Positions 1 through 8,758 of a stretch of 64,000 nucleotides of DNA are shown here, piece by piece. Below the pieces are notes generated by a model. The model saw nothing but the letters and a program-made list of their open reading frames with translations, had not been told where the DNA came from and did not search any database. The position numbers and the translations under genes are program-made. Numbering within the stretch: the stretch's first letter is position 1; the number at the start of each line of letters is the position of its first letter. Source of the stretch: Ruminococcus flavefaciens (GTDB lineage: Bacteria > Bacillota > Clostridia > Oscillospirales > Ruminococcaceae); contig DBXO01000014.1 of assembly GCA_002309635.1 (NCBI GenBank), forward strand, positions 56,302-120,301, read 5' to 3'.

Positions 1-35
1 GCTTCTTTAAGGAAGTCAGCGGAGATAAGGAATAA
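1..35 (+). CDS. C-terminal tail of an upstream gene (partial)
   Basis: The frame that ends in TAA at 33-35 is open to the left edge and would end in the residues FFKEVSGDKE. Its stop shares one base with the ATG of the next gene (TAATG), the same kind of junction seen at several other places in this window. Too little is present to name it. It could also be non-coding leader. Confidence 0.35.
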   Translation, partial: FFKEVSGDKE

Positions 36-1204
36 TGAAAAGGATAGCTCTTGTAAATCAGAGGTACGGACTCGAGGTAAACGGCGGTTCGGAGTATTAT
101 ACGCGGCTCATTGCGGAAAGGCTCGCAGGCAGCTTTGAGGTGGACGTCATCACCACTAAGGCTCTTGAGTACACCACATGGGAGGACCACTATACCGGGG
201 ACGAGGAGGTAATAAACGGAGTAAGGGTGCTTCGGTTTCCTGTGGCAAAGCCGCGTGCAAAGGACTTCAACGAGTATAATGAGAAGTATCTGCGTTCAAA
301 GAGATACGATACCGATTCGGAAAGGATATGGTTCGAGAAACAGGGACCATATTCCCCTGCGGCGATAGACTATATACGGAAAAACAAGGACAAGTACGAC
401 GTTTTCATCTTTGTTACCTATCTGTATTACCTGACAACTGCGGGACTTCCCGAGGTGGCGGACAAGGCGGTATTCATACCTACAGCTCATGAGGAGCCCT
501 ATATCCACTTCAAGACCTTTGAAACGCTGTTCAAGCTGCCTAAAGCCTATATTTTCCTTACAGATGAGGAAAAGGCGCTGGTGCAGGGGCTTTTTCACTG
601 TGAGGACATTCCCTGCCGTGTAATGGGCACGGGAGTAGAGGTGGACTGCACTCCTGACGCGGGAGCTTTCAGAAGAAAATTCGGAATTGAGGGAGACTAT
701 GTCATCTACGTTGGACGTATCGACGAGGGCAAGAACTGTCCCGCGATGTTCAGATATTTCCTTGAATACAAGAAGCGCCGCCCCGAAAGCGGACTGAAGC
801 TTGTGCTCATGGGGAAGCAGGTCTGCGATGTTCCGAAGCATAAGGACATAATAAGCCTCGGCTTCGTCAGCGAGGAGGATAAGTTCAGCGGCATAGCGGG
901 TGCGAAATGCCTGTGGCTGCCGTCAAATTTCGAGAGCCTGTCCATATCCGTCCTTGAAGCAATGACTCTGTCGGTGCCTGTTATAGTCAACGGCGTCTGC
1001 GAGGTACTGAAAGGACATTGTATAAAGAGCAACGGCGGGCTTTACTATACGAATTATTTCGAGCTGGAGGGCGTTCTCGACTATATTTTCTCACACGACA
1101 GGGAGTACGGGATAATGTGCGGCAATGCCAGGGATTATATCGATAAAAACTATCGCTGGGACGTTATCATTAACAACTTTAAGGAGGTTATAAACAGCAT
1201 ATGA
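35..1204 (+). CDS. Glycosyltransferase family 4 protein
   Basis: A 389-aa GT-B glycosyltransferase that likely adds a sugar to a surface glycan at the cytoplasmic face of the membrane. The N-terminal Rossmann half has a glycine-rich acceptor loop (VNGGSEYYTRL, near residue 15). The C-terminal half has the nucleotide-sugar binding start (YVGRIDEGKN) and the family's E-x7-E element (FESLSISVLEA). The ATG at 35 follows an AAGGAA ribosome site. Its stop overlaps the next ATG (ATGA), so translation is probably coupled. The donor and acceptor sugars cannot be read from the sequence. The five genes up to 5821 form one operon of glycan enzymes. Confidence 0.85.
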   Translation: MKRIALVNQRYGLEVNGGSEYYTRLIAERLAGSFEVDVITTKALEYTTWEDHYTGDEEVINGVRVLRFPVAKPRAKDFNEYNEKYLRSKRYDTDSERIWFEKQGPYSPAAIDYIRKNKDKYDVFIFVTYLYYLTTAGLPEVADKAVFIPTAHEEPYIHFKTFETLFKLPKAYIFLTDEEKALVQGLFHCEDIPCRVMGTGVEVDCTPDAGAFRRKFGIEGDYVIYVGRIDEGKNCPAMFRYFLEYKKRRPESGLKLVLMGKQVCDVPKHKDIISLGFVSEEDKFSGIAGAKCLWLPSNFESLSISVLEAMTLSVPVIVNGVCEVLKGHCIKSNGGLYYTNYFELEGVLDYIFSHDREYGIMCGNARDYIDKNYRWDVIINNFKEVINSI

Positions 1205-2931
1205 GTAAAAGGACAAAAAAAGACCATATAACTGCTTTCAAACCCGAGTACATAGTCACGGTGATGCTGGCGGCTGTGGTATTTTTCGTGAACTTCGGTA
1301 TGGTAGGCGAGTGCTACAATCCATTTCTTTTCGACGATGAAATGGGTTATTGGATGCATGCTGCCGAAATGGCAGGACTTGACTGGACGGGAGTATCCGA
1401 TATTGTTCCGTGGTATTCATACGGCTACAGCCTGCTGCTTGTGCCTCTGATAAAGATATTCAATGATACGGTTATGCTTTACCGTGCGGCGCTGATACTG
1501 AACCTGATTATGGATGTTGGCTGCTATTTCATGTTCGTGTACATAATAAGGCGGCTGTTCCCGAAGCTTGGGATCCTTCCCGCAAGCGCCGTTGCGGCGG
1601 CAGGTATGCTCTATGCTTCATATCAGATGAACGCAGGTATTGCATGGTCTGAAACAGCATTGCTTACTGCGGTCACTGCGGTGGTACTTGTTGCGGTAAA
1701 GGTGCTGAGCAAGCCTTCATACCTTAATATCAGTGTTTTTGGAATACTTAATGTGTATATGTTCACTGTACACAACAGGACATTAGGTATAGTGGTCTCT
1801 GCGGTGCTGGTCGTAGCTTTGGCTGTTATTTGCAAGAAAGTTACGTACAAGCAGTTCGGTGTGTTTGCAGCTGCACTTGCGGCAGGCTTTATTGCGGACA
1901 GGATAATAAAGGCACAGCTTGTAAAAGCACTGTGGATCAACGGAACTTATGAGAATGATGCGGTCAGCGTTGCAGGCAAACTGAAAGAAGCACTCACCTC
2001 ATGGGAGGGCTTCAAAAAACTCATAGGAGTTATGGCGGGAAATTGCTTTGCGATATCTGTTGGTACGTTCTTTTTGAGCCTTTTTGTGTTGATCATCATA
2101 GTAAAAAGAGGCACTGTGAGGCTTTATCATGCAGGAAAGGTTGTAAAGAGCGGCAAAAAGCTCTCAGAGGTAACTGATGTCAGATCTCTTATGTTTATTT
2201 TTATTTTCTGTGCATTTGTTTCCACATACCTTATAAGCAGTGTATTCTTGCTTCACTTTAAGCGTATCGATCACATAATTTATACCCGATATTGTGATGT
2301 TTTTGCAGGAATATTAATAATGACAGGCATATGCTTCATGTTTGAGGCTGAAAAGAGCGATCTAATGGCGTCAATGCTCATACCCTTAATAATGAGACTG
2401 TGCGTGGGAAGGGTCAACTATATGATGACCCTTCTTGATGAACCTGTTTTCAATAGGAATTGTGCTCCGTCCTTAAGTCAGCTTCATGTTAATAATGGCA
2501 TAAACTTCAATGCATATCTGACCTATTCAGCATCGTGGTTCTTTGCTATGCTGCTCATAGCCAGTCTCTTTAAATGGAAAAAGCTTGGCATATACATATG
2601 CTCTGCTATATGCATAGGACTATTTTGTAATATTGCTCCTGTAGCAAAGGAAGCTATATGGGTCGCTCAGAATGAATACTTGGGTGACCGCGCACTTTGT
2701 GAGAGAGTACGGGAGCTCCCCGAAAAGCAAATATATGTAATGTCTGATTCTGGCAACTTTATACCTTTCCTGCAATACGAAATGAAGGACGTCCGCGTTG
2801 AGCTTGCAGATTCCCCCGAAGCTGTCAAGGGAGAGGGGTATCTCTTTGTATCCCGTAGCAGTAATGAGGATTTTGAGAACTTTGAAAAGATAGACGGCTC
2901 TGACAGACACATCGTCTACCTGATAAAATAA
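1201..2931 (+). CDS. Multi-spanning membrane protein, GT-C glycosyltransferase-like
   Basis: A 576-aa protein with about ten to twelve hydrophobic segments. After the first segment, an acidic stretch (FLFDDEMGYW) sits in the first external loop, where GT-C enzymes (GT39/GT83-like) keep their catalytic acidic residue. The likely role is transfer of a sugar from a polyprenyl-phosphate donor on the outside of the membrane. That fits the adjacent GT2 enzyme, which resembles makers of such donors. The ATG overlaps the previous stop by 4 bp. The second half of the gene (about 2040-2700) looks richer in A and T than the first. The GT-C role is an inference from topology and one motif; a plain permease-like protein is possible. 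Confidence 0.6.
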   Translation: MSKRTKKDHITAFKPEYIVTVMLAAVVFFVNFGMVGECYNPFLFDDEMGYWMHAAEMAGLDWTGVSDIVPWYSYGYSLLLVPLIKIFNDTVMLYRAALILNLIMDVGCYFMFVYIIRRLFPKLGILPASAVAAAGMLYASYQMNAGIAWSETALLTAVTAVVLVAVKVLSKPSYLNISVFGILNVYMFTVHNRTLGIVVSAVLVVALAVICKKVTYKQFGVFAAALAAGFIADRIIKAQLVKALWINGTYENDAVSVAGKLKEALTSWEGFKKLIGVMAGNCFAISVGTFFLSLFVLIIIVKRGTVRLYHAGKVVKSGKKLSEVTDVRSLMFIFIFCAFVSTYLISSVFLLHFKRIDHIIYTRYCDVFAGILIMTGICFMFEAEKSDLMASMLIPLIMRLCVGRVNYMMTLLDEPVFNRNCAPSLSQLHVNNGINFNAYLTYSASWFFAMLLIASLFKWKKLGIYICSAICIGLFCNIAPVAKEAIWVAQNEYLGDRALCERVRELPEKQIYVMSDSGNFIPFLQYEMKDVRVELADSPEAVKGEGYLFVSRSSNEDFENFEKIDGSDRHIVYLIK

Positions 2932-2971
2932 GTGTATTTTAACAATGTTTCTTAAAAGAAAGGAAGAAAAT

Positions 2972-3946
2972 ATGAAGCTTATCATACAGATACCATGCTA
3001 TAACGAAGAGGAAACGCTGGAACTTGCGTATAACGATCTCCCCAGACATATAGACGGTATCGACACAATAGAGTACCTCATAATAAACGACGGAAGCAAG
3101 GACAGGACCGTTCAGCGTGCAAAGGAACTCGGATTTCATCACATTGTCTCCTTCAAGCGTAACAAGGGGCTTGCAAAGGGCTTTATGGCAGGTATCGACG
3201 CCTGTCTGCACCTGGGAGCTGATATAATCGTCAACACTGATGCGGACAATCAGTACTGCGGTGCGGACATCGAGAAGATAGTCCGCCCCATACTTGATGA
3301 AAAGGCGGATATAGTCATCGGCGAGCGCCCTATCGATAAGACAGAGCATTTTTCGTGGAAAAAGAAGAAGTTTCAGCATTTAGGCAGCTGGATTGTGCGT
3401 ATGGCTTCGGGAACAGATATACCCGACGCTCCCAGTGGCTTCAGAGCATATTCTCGTGATGCCGCACTGAGGCTCAATGTTGTCAACGAGTACACATATA
3501 CTCTTGAGACTATAATACAGGCAGGCAACAACAAGACTGCCATGGCCTCAGTACCGGTAAGGACTAACCCCGAGACCCGCCCCTCAAGGTTGTTTTCAAG
3601 CATGTGGCGCTATATGAAGCGCTCATCAACGGTTATAACACGCTCCTTCGTAATGTACAAGCCGCTTAAGTTTTTCATGACTATCGGCTTTATACTGCTT
3701 ATCTTAGGAGCTGTTCTCGGTATAAGGTTCCTGATACTCATGGCAATGGGCGACGGCAGCGGCCATATCCAGTCCCTGATACTTACGGCGATACTGATAA
3801 TGATGGGCTTTCAGACCATTACCATCGGACTTCTCGGGGACACTATCTCCGCAAACAGAAAGCTCCTTGAAGACGTGCAGTACAGGGTGAGAAAAATGGA
3901 GTGCGGCAAGAGCGATGAGGAAAAAAAGCATGAAAAGTCTCAATGA
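2972..3946 (+). CDS. GT2 family glycosyltransferase (DPM1/polyprenyl-phosphate type)
   Basis: A 324-aa GT-A enzyme with the usual order of motifs: IIQIPCYNEEETL at the N-terminus, INDGSKDRT, then the metal-binding NTDADNQY and a conserved GERP. Two C-terminal membrane segments (IGFILLILGAVLGI and the ILTAILIMMGF region) match polyprenyl-phosphate glycosyltransferases, which build lipid-linked sugar donors for GT-C enzymes such as its upstream neighbour. I chose the ATG at 2972 over one at 2945 because AAAGAAAGGAAG lies just before it and the family motif starts directly after. The product sugar is unknown. Confidence 0.82.
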   Translation: MKLIIQIPCYNEEETLELAYNDLPRHIDGIDTIEYLIINDGSKDRTVQRAKELGFHHIVSFKRNKGLAKGFMAGIDACLHLGADIIVNTDADNQYCGADIEKIVRPILDEKADIVIGERPIDKTEHFSWKKKKFQHLGSWIVRMASGTDIPDAPSGFRAYSRDAALRLNVVNEYTYTLETIIQAGNNKTAMASVPVRTNPETRPSRLFSSMWRYMKRSSTVITRSFVMYKPLKFFMTIGFILLILGAVLGIRFLILMAMGDGSGHIQSLILTAILIMMGFQTITIGLLGDTISANRKLLEDVQYRVRKMECGKSDEEKKHEKSQ

Positions 3947-4907
3947 CATAAAGAATAAGAGAATATTATATGCAGCAACAAAGAACAGTGATTACATCCG
4001 CCTTGTTCAGGAGATACGCTTACTCAGAGAAAACGGAAATACAGTTACAGTTCTTGCTTCATCTTCAAAAAGATATATCAATCGTCTGATCTATGTTTAT
4101 CGCAGGCTTGTTATGGTAAGAATGAAGGATTATGATATGAGTTTTATTGGGTTTGCCCCTCAGCTTATAGTCCCTTTTTTTGGCAGAAAGTTAAAGAAAA
4201 AGCCTTTGGTCATAGATTTTTTCATATCTGTTTATGATACCTTGTGCTTTGATAGGAAAAAAGTCAGATCAGATAGTATCATTGGAAAAATATTTAAATA
4301 TATTGATAAAAAGACTCTTGATTCATCAGATATAGCTATATGTGATACAAAGATGCATGGAAAGTATTTTTGTGAAGAATTCGGCTTTCCGTCAAAAAAG
4401 ATGAGATTGCTTTACCTTGAAGCTGACAAAAGCATTTATTATCCTCGTGAAAAAAAAGCAAACAAAGAGTTTACAGTGCTGTATTTCGGTAGCGTACTGC
4501 CGCTTCAGGGCGTTCCTGTGATACTTGAGGCAATTGATCTGCTGAAAGATGAAGAAGGCCTTCGATTTGTGATCATAGGTCCTTTGGGTAAGGGAAAAAT
4601 ACGCACAGGAGAAAAAATAACAGAATACATCGAATGGTTGCCGCAGGATAAACTTGCAGAGAAAATAGCAGACGCAGATCTGTGCCTTGCAGGACATTTT
4701 AATGGCAGTATCATGAAAGCAAGACGCACTATAGCAGGAAAGACCTATATTTACAGAGCAATGGAAAAGCCCGTGATACTTGGCGATAATCCTGCAAATC
4801 ATGAACTTTATTCAGAAAATGACGAAGGAGTCTATTTCTGTGAAATGGGTAATCCCCAAAAACTTGCGGAACTTATTAAAAGTATAAAAGATCAAAGATG
4901 CAGATAA
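3930..4907 (+). CDS. Glycosyltransferase family 4/1-like protein, A+T-rich
   Basis: A 325-aa GT-B type protein. The C-terminal domain shows the family pattern: FTVLYFGSVLPLQGV at the start of the donor-binding half, and a late segment (KTYIYRAMEKPVILGD) that replaces the common E-x7-E element. The N-terminal half is diverged. The start at ATG 3930 is preferred over ATG 3915 because GAGGAAA lies ahead of it. The gene overlaps both neighbours by a few bases, so it belongs to the operon. It is visibly richer in A+T (many AAA, ATA and TTT codons) than the genes around it, which suggests separate ancestry. Confidence 0.7.
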   Translation: MKSLNDIKNKRILYAATKNSDYIRLVQEIRLLRENGNTVTVLASSSKRYINRLIYVYRRLVMVRMKDYDMSFIGFAPQLIVPFFGRKLKKKPLVIDFFISVYDTLCFDRKKVRSDSIIGKIFKYIDKKTLDSSDIAICDTKMHGKYFCEEFGFPSKKMRLLYLEADKSIYYPREKKANKEFTVLYFGSVLPLQGVPVILEAIDLLKDEEGLRFVIIGPLGKGKIRTGEKITEYIEWLPQDKLAEKIADADLCLAGHFNGSIMKARRTIAGKTYIYRAMEKPVILGDNPANHELYSENDEGVYFCEMGNPQKLAELIKSIKDQRCR

Positions 4908-5821
4908 AGAGATTAATAAAGATCATCGGCAATATCATAATGATTGCCGCTGTGGTATTCGTTATAAAGAAGCTCATTGGCATGGATATAAAGCTGTCGG
5001 ATCTGAGGGATGGCAGAGTTATGTTGTCGCTGGGGATATGTTTTGTATTCCAGACGGTCATAATAATTTTTTCATGTTACCCGTGGCTCGTATTCACGAG
5101 AGTACTTTCCGGCAGGAGCATACCGTTTTCTGCGGCAATGCCTGTATATACACAGTCCAATCTGTACAAATATATCCCCGGGAACGTTTTCCAGTACGTG
5201 GGGCGGAATCAGCTTGCGGCGGATATGGACATAAGCCATGTGGACGTTGCCTGTGCCACTGTTCTTGACATATTTTTCTGTGTTCTGTGGACTGCCGTTA
5301 TATCAGCGGTACTTCTCGGAGGAAGGATAGCAGAGCTTTTTCACAGGTACGGCAGGGGACTTCTCATAGCGGCAATAGTCGGCGCAGCTGTGATCGCTGC
5401 GGCGGCAGTCTTGTGCAGATTTAAGTTCCGTGAGAGGTTCACGGATCACATCTCACGCTACTCAAAAGCCTTTGAAAAGGAGAAGCGGCCCATGCTTCTC
5501 AGGGGCGCGTTCTATTATTTCTTACAGAATGCAGTATCGGCGGCGATGTATTTTGTCTGTCTTTCGCTTATAATATCGCAGGCAGAGGAAAAGGAGCTCG
5601 TCATACTCACAGGAGCTTTTATGTTTGCGTGGATAATCGGCTTTGTTACTCCGGGAGCTCCGGGCGGTATCGGCATACGCGAGGGAGTAATGATATTTGT
5701 CTGCGGCGGGAGCTATCCAGACAGGATAGTACTTTTTGTGCTGGTAATGCGCATAGCTTCTATATTTTCCGATGTTGCAGCCTTTGTCATTGGCAGGATA
5801 TATGATAAAAATAGACATTAG
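4898..5821 (+). CDS. LPG-synthase-like / UPF0104 membrane protein
   Basis: A 307-aa protein with about eight membrane segments. It carries the two signatures of the LPG_synthase_TM/UPF0104 group: YKYIPGNVFQYVGR in the middle and TPGAPGGIGIREG near the C-terminus. The family includes the flippase half of MprF and stand-alone proteins often found in glycolipid and glycan clusters. Here it could move or admit a lipid-linked product made by the four genes before it. That is an inference from context. It overlaps the previous gene by 10 bp and is the last gene before a terminator. Confidence 0.75.
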   Translation: MQIKRLIKIIGNIIMIAAVVFVIKKLIGMDIKLSDLRDGRVMLSLGICFVFQTVIIIFSCYPWLVFTRVLSGRSIPFSAAMPVYTQSNLYKYIPGNVFQYVGRNQLAADMDISHVDVACATVLDIFFCVLWTAVISAVLLGGRIAELFHRYGRGLLIAAIVGAAVIAAAAVLCRFKFRERFTDHISRYSKAFEKEKRPMLLRGAFYYFLQNAVSAAMYFVCLSLIISQAEEKELVILTGAFMFAWIIGFVTPGAPGGIGIREGVMIFVCGGSYPDRIVLFVLVMRIASIFSDVAAFVIGRIYDKNRH

Positions 5822-5869
5822 CCATTATCATTTAGCTTATAGGTGTCGGCGTTACGTTGATGTATAATA

Positions 5870-5897
5870 AAAAGCAGTCCGTTCGGACTGCTTTTTG
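5870..5897. terminator. Bidirectional intrinsic terminator
   Basis: Hairpin AAAGCAGTCC-GTTC-GGACTGCTTT followed by T residues, with A residues on the other side. It sits between convergent genes ending at 5821 (plus) and 5902 (minus), so it can serve both. Confidence 0.85.
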
Positions 5898-5901
5898 CAT
5901 T

Positions 5902-6132
5902 TTATGGCATTGTTTTATTCAGTTCATCAAGAATATCAAGAGTTTTTAAGACTTTTCCGCATTGTCTGCACTGCCAGTCACAATTGCTTTTTTTGGCTTT
6001 TTTATGAAGCAGTTCAAGTTTGCTGCCGCATACCGGGCAGTCAGCTGCGTCGTCAGCCCACAGCTTTTTCAGAAAGTTCAGTATTTCTGCTCTTGAACTC
6101 ATTTTCAGGCTGTCAAGCGTGAATTTATCCAT
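5902..6132 (-). CDS. Small zinc-ribbon protein
   Basis: A 76-aa protein. A short N-terminal helical part (about residues 1-27) is followed by a likely zinc ribbon built from two CxxC pairs, CPVCGS and CRQCGK. It probably binds one zinc ion; its partner (nucleic acid or protein) is not visible. The start at 6132 is chosen because AAAGGAG lies 7 bases before that ATG, while an in-frame ATG at 6150 has no ribosome site. It lies 30 bp downstream of pheA on the same strand and may be read from the same transcript. No closer family is recognised. Confidence 0.6.
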   Translation of the reverse strand: MDKFTLDSLKMSSRAEILNFLKKLWADDAADCPVCGSKLELLHKKAKKSNCDWQCRQCGKVLKTLDILDELNKTMP

Positions 6133-6162
6133 AATAAAACTCCTTTGCATTGATCCTGAGAC

Positions 6163-7278
6163 TTATTCAGCCTTGAAGGTACCGATACATCGGAAATTGC
6201 TGAGGTTTTCCTCAAGATCGCGGAGAACCGCCTTTACACTTGGGTCTGAGAGCTTTCCGCTGAAATCGAGGAAGAACATTACATCGAAGCTCCCGTCGCG
6301 TATGGGACGGCTCTCGATCCTGAGGAGGTTCATTCCGTTCACGTAGAACTTGGTCAGCAGACGGTAAAGACTACCCTCTGTATGCGGGATAGTGAGCATT
6401 ACGGAAACTGCGTCCGATTCCTCGGCTACCTGCAAATCCTTGGATATTATGATGAACTGTGTGCGGTTTATGGTACAGTCCGCGATATCACTTGCGAGTA
6501 TCTCCAGTCCCAGCTTTTCGGCGCATGATGTGGAGCATATTGCTGCTATGGGTTCGCTGCTTCTGAGAACCTTTTCCGCAGCTGTAGCGGTATTGCTGTA
6601 CTCCGCTTTTTTCAGCCTTGTTTTGCTGAGGAAGACTTCGCACTGCGAGAGCGCCTGCCTGTGGGAGTAAACACAGGTGATATCCTCTAATTTCGTGCCT
6701 TTTTTGGCAGCAAGACAGTGATCTATCTCAAGAGTTACCATTTTTACTATATAAAACGGATATTTCGCCATAAGGTCGTAGGTGCTGTCAACAGAGCCCG
6801 CGGTGGAGTTCTGTACGGGCAGTACGCCGTAGTCCACTTCTCCGGCCTGAACAGCTCTGAAGACTTCCTCGAATGATGGATAAAAAGTGAAATCTCTCTG
6901 TCCGAAGACCTTTTCGGCGGCTGCCTCGGAATTTGCGCCCGAAGTGCCCTGACAGCCTATCTTCTTTGCACCTGCAAAGTCGGGAGCAGTATAGCTGTAA
7001 TCGTGGGAATCCGTAAGTATCGTGCGGTTCTGCAATATCTTGCTTATGTCCATTATATTGGTGAAAAGGGCAGTAGTGCCGTTTTCGAGCTTTTCGTTAG
7101 CCGTCAGCTTTTTGATGCGGTCGATGATCTCCTGTTCACGTCCGCCCTGAAATACGGGCATCCTGTGTTCCTTCTTGTAATCCGCAACGCCCTTGCAAAG
7201 CTCCATTCGCTTCATAAAAAGGGCGAGTATCTCACTGTCGATATCATCTATCCCGTCTCGAAGCTGTTTAAGATCCAT
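6163..7278 (-). CDS. pheA: Bifunctional chorismate mutase / prephenate dehydratase
   Basis: A 371-aa cytoplasmic enzyme that turns chorismate into prephenate and then phenylpyruvate for phenylalanine synthesis. Domain order: AroQ-type chorismate mutase at residues 1-90 (LRDGIDDIDSEILALFMKRM, then VADYKKEHRMPV), prephenate dehydratase at about 110-285 (GCQGTSGANSEAAA, PVQNSTAGSV, and the NRTQF segment holding the catalytic Thr; many relatives have TRF here), and a C-terminal ACT domain with GSLYRLL and the phenylalanine-binding ESRP motif. Feedback inhibition by phenylalanine is therefore expected. CGGAGGT precedes the ATG. No T-box or attenuator is seen in the roughly 95-nt leader. It is divergent from ruvC. 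Confidence 0.95.
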   Translation of the reverse strand: MDLKQLRDGIDDIDSEILALFMKRMELCKGVADYKKEHRMPVFQGGREQEIIDRIKKLTANEKLENGTTALFTNIMDISKILQNRTILTDSHDYSYTAPDFAGAKKIGCQGTSGANSEAAAEKVFGQRDFTFYPSFEEVFRAVQAGEVDYGVLPVQNSTAGSVDSTYDLMAKYPFYIVKMVTLEIDHCLAAKKGTKLEDITCVYSHRQALSQCEVFLSKTRLKKAEYSNTATAAEKVLRSSEPIAAICSTSCAEKLGLEILASDIADCTINRTQFIIISKDLQVAEESDAVSVMLTIPHTEGSLYRLLTKFYVNGMNLLRIESRPIRDGSFDVMFFLDFSGKLSDPSVKAVLRDLEENLSNFRCIGTFKAE

Positions 7279-7378
7279 AAAAAAATACCTCCGTTTTTAG
7301 CCATGAACCCTCAGCCATAAGCCGTTAGCTGCTGATTGCTGACAGCGGTGGTTAAAGACTCATTGATATACCTTACAT

Positions 7379-7407
7379 ATTATATCATTTATTTTTGTAG
7401 AAATCAA
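7379..7407 (-). promoter_or_regulatory. Sigma-A promoter of pheA
   Basis: On the minus strand: TTGATT, a 17-base spacer, then TATAAT. The predicted start is about 95 bases before the pheA ATG. The leader holds the short repeat AGCCGTTAG (7320-7328) also found at 30242 and 30381. Confidence 0.7.
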
Positions 7408-7426
7408 TAAAAAAGGGATAAATATA

Positions 7427-7456
7427 TTGCAAAGAGCACTTGTTTTATGTTATAAT
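7427..7456 (+). promoter_or_regulatory. Sigma-A promoter of the ruvC operon
   Basis: TTGCAA, an 18-base spacer, then TATAAT, with a predicted start near 7463, about 58 bases ahead of ruvC. It lies back to back with the pheA promoter. It may drive the long gene run to the terminator at 25170. Confidence 0.75.
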
Positions 7457-7520
7457 AATACAGTATATAGTGAGTAACTATATCCGCATGAAGATTTAAA
7501 CAATAAACAGGTATAAAGCA

Positions 7521-8012
7521 TTGAAAAAAGTCAGAATACTGGGGATCGACCCCGGTTATGCAATAGTTGGTTTCGGAGTGCTCGATTACGACGGCATAAG
7601 GTTTACTCCCGTAGAGTACGGAGCTGTGCTCACGGAGGCCGGAATGCCCTTTCCCGAGCGGCTCAGGGCCATACACGAGGACATTGAGTTCATATTTGAG
7701 AAGTTCTCGCCCGAGTGCATGGCGATAGAGCGGCTGTACTTCACTACAAACCAGAAAACAGCCATTGACGTGGCGCAGGCAAGGGGAATAACAGTGCTTT
7801 CGGCTGCAAAGAGGAATATCCCCGTGTCGGAGTACACTCCTTTGCAGGTCAAGCAGTCGGTAGTAGGCTACGGAAAAGCCGAAAAGAAGCAGGTGATGGA
7901 GATGACAAGGCAGCTCCTCGGCCTTGCGCAGATACCGAAGCCCGACGACGCTGCGGACGCGCTTGCCATAGCTATTTGCCACGGCCACAGCACAAGATTT
8001 GATTTCAGATAA
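7521..8012 (+). CDS. ruvC: Crossover junction endodeoxyribonuclease RuvC
   Basis: A 163-aa resolvase that cuts Holliday junctions moved by RuvAB. The acidic catalytic residues are in place: D10 in LGIDPG, E70 in AIERLYFTTN, and D142/D143/D146 in PDDAADALAIA. Length and motifs are normal for the family. The start codon is TTG at 7521; the motif LGIDPG begins seven residues later, so no later start fits, though the upstream ribosome site (AGGT) is weak. ruvA follows after 13 bp. Confidence 0.95.
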   Translation: MKKVRILGIDPGYAIVGFGVLDYDGIRFTPVEYGAVLTEAGMPFPERLRAIHEDIEFIFEKFSPECMAIERLYFTTNQKTAIDVAQARGITVLSAAKRNIPVSEYTPLQVKQSVVGYGKAEKKQVMEMTRQLLGLAQIPKPDDAADALAIAICHGHSTRFDFR

Positions 8013-8025
8013 AGGAAAAGAAGAA

Positions 8026-8649
8026 ATGATATACAGTGTAAAAGGAACTCTTACGGTAAAGGAGCTTGGCTTCGCTGTGATAGAATGCGGCGGAGTGGGC
8101 TACGGCTGCAGGACCTCGTACAATACCATCGCTCAGCTGGGCGAGATCGGCAGCGAGGCTAAGCTGTACACCTACCTCTATGTCAGGGAGGATGTGGTGG
8201 AGCTCTTCGGCTTTGCCACTTTGCAGGAGCTCAGCTGTTTCAGGCTGCTCATTTCCGTTTCGGGAGTGGGCCCCAAGGCGGCAACGGCTATATTGTCGGA
8301 CGTTACTCCCGAGAGGTTCGCGCTTCTCGTAGCCTCGGGAGACAGCAAGGCATTCACAAAGACAAAGGGTATCGGTGCAAAAACGGCTCAGAGGCTCGTT
8401 CTTGAGCTGAAGGACAAGATATCCTCAGAGTCCATAAGCGGAAGCATAAGCAGCGACGCTGCGGCGCTTGCCAGCATTCCCACGGGAGAGGCTTCATCGT
8501 CGGTATCAGAAGCTCTCGAAGCTCTTATGGTCCTTGGCTATACTCAGGGCGAGACGGCTCCAATACTGGGAAAGCTGGATCCCGGCCTCAGTACGCAGGA
8601 GCTTATCAAGGAAACACTCAGACTAATGGCGGCAAAAAATATGCGCTAA
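8026..8649 (+). CDS. ruvA: Holliday junction branch migration protein RuvA
   Basis: A 207-aa DNA-binding subunit that clamps the Holliday junction and recruits the RuvB motor. Three regions are seen: the N-terminal OB domain (IYSVKGTLTVKE to LYVREDVVELFGF), two helix-hairpin-helix units (LLISVSGVGPKAATAIL and TKTKGIGAKTAQRLVLELKDK), and the C-terminal RuvB-binding domain (VSEALEALMVLGYTQGE). ATG 8026 is used because AAAGGAAAAGAAG precedes it; an in-frame TTG at 7999 lies inside ruvC. Part of ruvC-ruvA-(SseB-like)-ruvB. Confidence 0.95.
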   Translation: MIYSVKGTLTVKELGFAVIECGGVGYGCRTSYNTIAQLGEIGSEAKLYTYLYVREDVVELFGFATLQELSCFRLLISVSGVGPKAATAILSDVTPERFALLVASGDSKAFTKTKGIGAKTAQRLVLELKDKISSESISGSISSDAAALASIPTGEASSSVSEALEALMVLGYTQGETAPILGKLDPGLSTQELIKETLRLMAAKNMR

Positions 8650-8758
8650 GTATTGGGAATATTATATATTTACGGCAGAGTACGGCAGCTGCAAACGCCG
8701 TCAGCCGGAAAACACTTGAAAATTTTCCCAAAATATAGAAGCAAGGAAGGTTACTGTT

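Noticed and set aside
7279..7378. A T-box or phenylalanine attenuator ahead of pheA
   Set aside because: No T-box sequence, no run of Phe codons and no terminator hairpin with a T run are seen in the short leader.
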